NCBI GenBank assembly: GCA_001701105.1
Contig: DAAI01000022.1
Coordinates: 26,422-34,497, forward strand
Origin: Bacteroidales bacterium GP1
GTDB lineage: Bacteria; Bacteroidota; Bacteroidia; Bacteroidales; Muribaculaceae
Direction: 5' to 3'
Length of the DNA stretch: 8,076 bases
The notes beneath the pieces are model-generated. The model did not search any database, was not told the DNA's origin, and was given only the letters and a program-made list of their open reading frames with translations. The stretch's first letter is position 1. The number at the start of each line of letters is the position of its first letter. Positions 6,418-8,076 of the stretch are shown here, in pieces. The position numbers and the translations under genes were made by a program.

Positions 6418-8009
6418 ACGTGGATTTCATCGAAGGAATATTATACGTCCTCTGGAGGGGGTTTGCCATAGGAGTCATCATTTCGGCTCCGATGGGACCC
6501 GTGGGCATCCTTTGCGTGCAACGCACCCTTGATAAAGGCAGGAAAGCCGGCTTATTCACCGGTATCGGGGCAGCAATATCCGACCTTTTCTATTGTCTCC
6601 TTACAGGGTTCGGGCTCTCATTTATCGAGGAATTTCTTGAGGAAAATCAGAATATCATTCAGATTATCGGTTCGGTTGTGCTGATTATATTCGGCATCTA
6701 TCTATTCAGGTCAAATCCCTCCCGCACAATCAAGAAGCCCGACGAAATACGCATCTCCAAAAAAGAGAATATCATCAGCGGCTTCATTTTCACAGTGTCT
6801 AATCCACTGATTATCTTCCTTATTATCGGACTCTTCGCTCGTTTCAACTTCCTTTTGCCGGAAATTGAATTTTATCATTACATAATCGGCTTCGGGTGTA
6901 TTATCTTCGGAGCGTTATGCTGGTGGTGGATTGTAACATATCTTGTCGATAAATTAAGGGCTCATTTTAATCTGCGCAGCATGTGGTTGATCAATAAGCT
7001 CACCGGAGGCATTATCATGGTTTTCGGCATAGTTGGCATAATCACGGCTTCAATCGCTCTCGCAAAAGCCGAGACTCCGCGGCAAATACATATCAACTCT
7101 GCCATATCCGACCTTGATTCGCTGCCCGCCCTCGATCTGCCGGCTGCCGATTTTTCATTAGAATTCCGTGCCAGAAATATTAATAATGAAGCAGGCAAGA
7201 ATTACTCGTCGGTTAACGCAGCCTCCCCGAAGACGCGACATCCCGGATGGGCTATGGTATTTACGGATTCCGGTGGAGATTCTCTTTATTATTCCTTCGT
7301 AACTGTCGACGACATTCTGGATCCCCTCGCCGATACGCATATGAGAGTTTCCGTAACTTACGGAGACTCTCTTTTGTTGACCGCCGGCCTTAGAACCGGC
7401 TTCGATCTATTTACCGGTTGGAATGCGTTCCGCTTAATCCATAATGCTTCAGAATGGATTCTTGAAGGTGGAAACCGGGAATATAATCCCATCGTAAGAG
7501 TCCCTATTCCCGGCTTTAAGCCTGCCAACCTTTATTTTTCCCAATCTCCAGGAGCCGACCTGAGAGTCGATTGGCTGAAAGCAGTTTTCTCCGGCCCTCC
7601 GGCCGGCAGGCGTGACTTAATTAAGAATCCCGATAGCCTTAGAGCCTATATGGCCCGCTCATCCGATCCGGTGGAGGGGATATGGGAGATATTTGATCGA
7701 TCGCTCGATGAAGATTATCTAAGACCGGGAGGAAAGTACCGGCTGGCCGCCATTGCCGATGCCAATGGATATGACCTCGTCTATATCGATGGAGCTACGA
7801 AAAATCCCGGCCTATGGCAGCCGGGAATGTTAAAAGTGCGACTGGATAAGACTTCTTTTAAGAATATTTTTGATGTGGTCTGGTATGATGTCCAAGGCAA
7901 TCCTGTCGAAACTGAAACAGCGGCGGAATTTACTCAGCCGGGGATGCTGACTTTTCAATTCCCGCATTACTCATCCACTCTAAGGATGAGAAAGGTGGCC
8001 TTTCATTGA
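6414..8009 (+). CDS. LysE/RhtB-type exporter fused to a large C-terminal periplasmic beta-rich region
   Basis: 531 residues, more than twice the usual length (about 200-220) of this family of amino-acid exporters. Residues 1-216 have the family pattern: IISAPMGPVGILCVQRTL (22-39), GRKAGLFTGIGAAISDLFY (42-60), and SNPLIIFLIIGL (129-140), with hydrophobic segments near 10-34, 45-70, 80-98, 119-141, 155-178 and 197-216. The exported compound cannot be told. The last segment ends ALAKA|E, resembling a signal-peptidase site. Residues 220-395 are beta-rich and recall jelly-roll (LamG-like) folds; 405-531 form a second module starting DPVEGIWEIF. If the topology is N-in, C-out, as reported for ArgO/LysE relatives, both lie in the periplasm. 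There is no ATG start: TTG at 6414 overlaps the previous stop (TTGA), while GTG at 6420, two bases after that stop, is an equally good choice. Confidence 0.8.
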   Translation: MNVDFIEGILYVLWRGFAIGVIISAPMGPVGILCVQRTLDKGRKAGLFTGIGAAISDLFYCLLTGFGLSFIEEFLEENQNIIQIIGSVVLIIFGIYLFRSNPSRTIKKPDEIRISKKENIISGFIFTVSNPLIIFLIIGLFARFNFLLPEIEFYHYIIGFGCIIFGALCWWWIVTYLVDKLRAHFNLRSMWLINKLTGGIIMVFGIVGIITASIALAKAETPRQIHINSAISDLDSLPALDLPAADFSLEFRARNINNEAGKNYSSVNAASPKTRHPGWAMVFTDSGGDSLYYSFVTVDDILDPLADTHMRVSVTYGDSLLLTAGLRTGFDLFTGWNAFRLIHNASEWILEGGNREYNPIVRVPIPGFKPANLYFSQSPGADLRVDWLKAVFSGPPAGRRDLIKNPDSLRAYMARSSDPVEGIWEIFDRSLDEDYLRPGGKYRLAAIADANGYDLVYIDGATKNPGLWQPGMLKVRLDKTSFKNIFDVVWYDVQGNPVETETAAEFTQPGMLTFQFPHYSSTLRMRKVAFH

Positions 8010-8022
8010 GCGGATGAATCCT

Positions 8023-8076
8023 TCACCATGATCCTCCGGCACCTCCGCCTCCTGTGGCTCCTCCGCCGAGCCCACC
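8023..8076 (-). CDS. C-terminal tail of a gene running off the right edge, probably a TPM-domain (YgcG-like) protein
   Basis: Read on the minus strand, the last 54 bases encode 17 residues, GGLGGGATGGGGAGGSW, then TGA. A glycine-rich tail ending in GxSW is typical of TPM-domain (DUF477, YgcG-like) membrane-anchored proteins, where a poly-Gly end follows a C-terminal hydrophobic segment. Only the tail is inside the window, so the call rests on that resemblance. It converges on the exporter fusion gene with 13 bp between the two stops and no visible terminator. Confidence 0.6.
   Translation of the reverse strand, partial: GGLGGGATGGGGAGGSW

Noticed and set aside
8010..8022. Bidirectional terminator between the convergent exporter fusion and the Gly-rich gene
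   Set aside because: The 13-bp gap has no usable stem-loop or T-tract.

Overview
The window looks like a chromosomal housekeeping region of a member of the Bacteroidales, probably close to Muribaculaceae. The evidence is the protein styles, the weak or absent Shine-Dalgarno sequences, and two promoters that match the Bacteroidetes sigma-factor consensus (TTTG, 20-nt spacer, TAnnTTTG). The species cannot be told from the sequence alone. There are no RNA genes, CRISPR arrays, insertion sequences or phage attachment signs. Coding density is very high: the longest gap is about 230 bp.

Layout. (1) The minus-strand operon prmC-recX-comF (2114 down to 87) has overlapping genes and is read from a consensus promoter at about 2195-2226. 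It covers release-factor methylation, RecA modulation and a ComF-type phosphoribosyltransferase. (2) A divergent gap (2115-2345) separates it from a plus-strand cassette: a membrane-anchored or exported GH24-like lysozyme, an overlapping lipoprotein of unknown function, and an acyl-ACP thioesterase (2346-4628). (3) A second consensus promoter (4668-4699) precedes a tightly coupled plus-strand operon: pyrE, an SRPBCC-fold protein, a lipoprotein with a Rieske-like cysteine pattern, and a LysE-type exporter carrying a large extra C-terminal beta-rich region (4771-8009). (4) At the right edge, on the minus strand, lies the Gly-rich C-terminal tail of a gene that runs out of the window, probably a TPM-domain (YgcG-like) protein.

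Most of this is ordinary core genome. The items most worth a second look are the LysE transporter fused to about 310 residues of predicted periplasmic sequence, with a signal-peptidase-like A-K-A site at the junction; the Rieske-like lipoprotein whose His ligands are replaced; a lysozyme lacking two of the three classical GH24 catalytic residues; and a thioesterase with Tyr at the usual active-site Asn position. No clear new multi-gene system is visible. The pyrE operon's three downstream genes (SRPBCC, Rieske-like lipoprotein, exporter fusion) are the nearest thing to an undescribed functional set.
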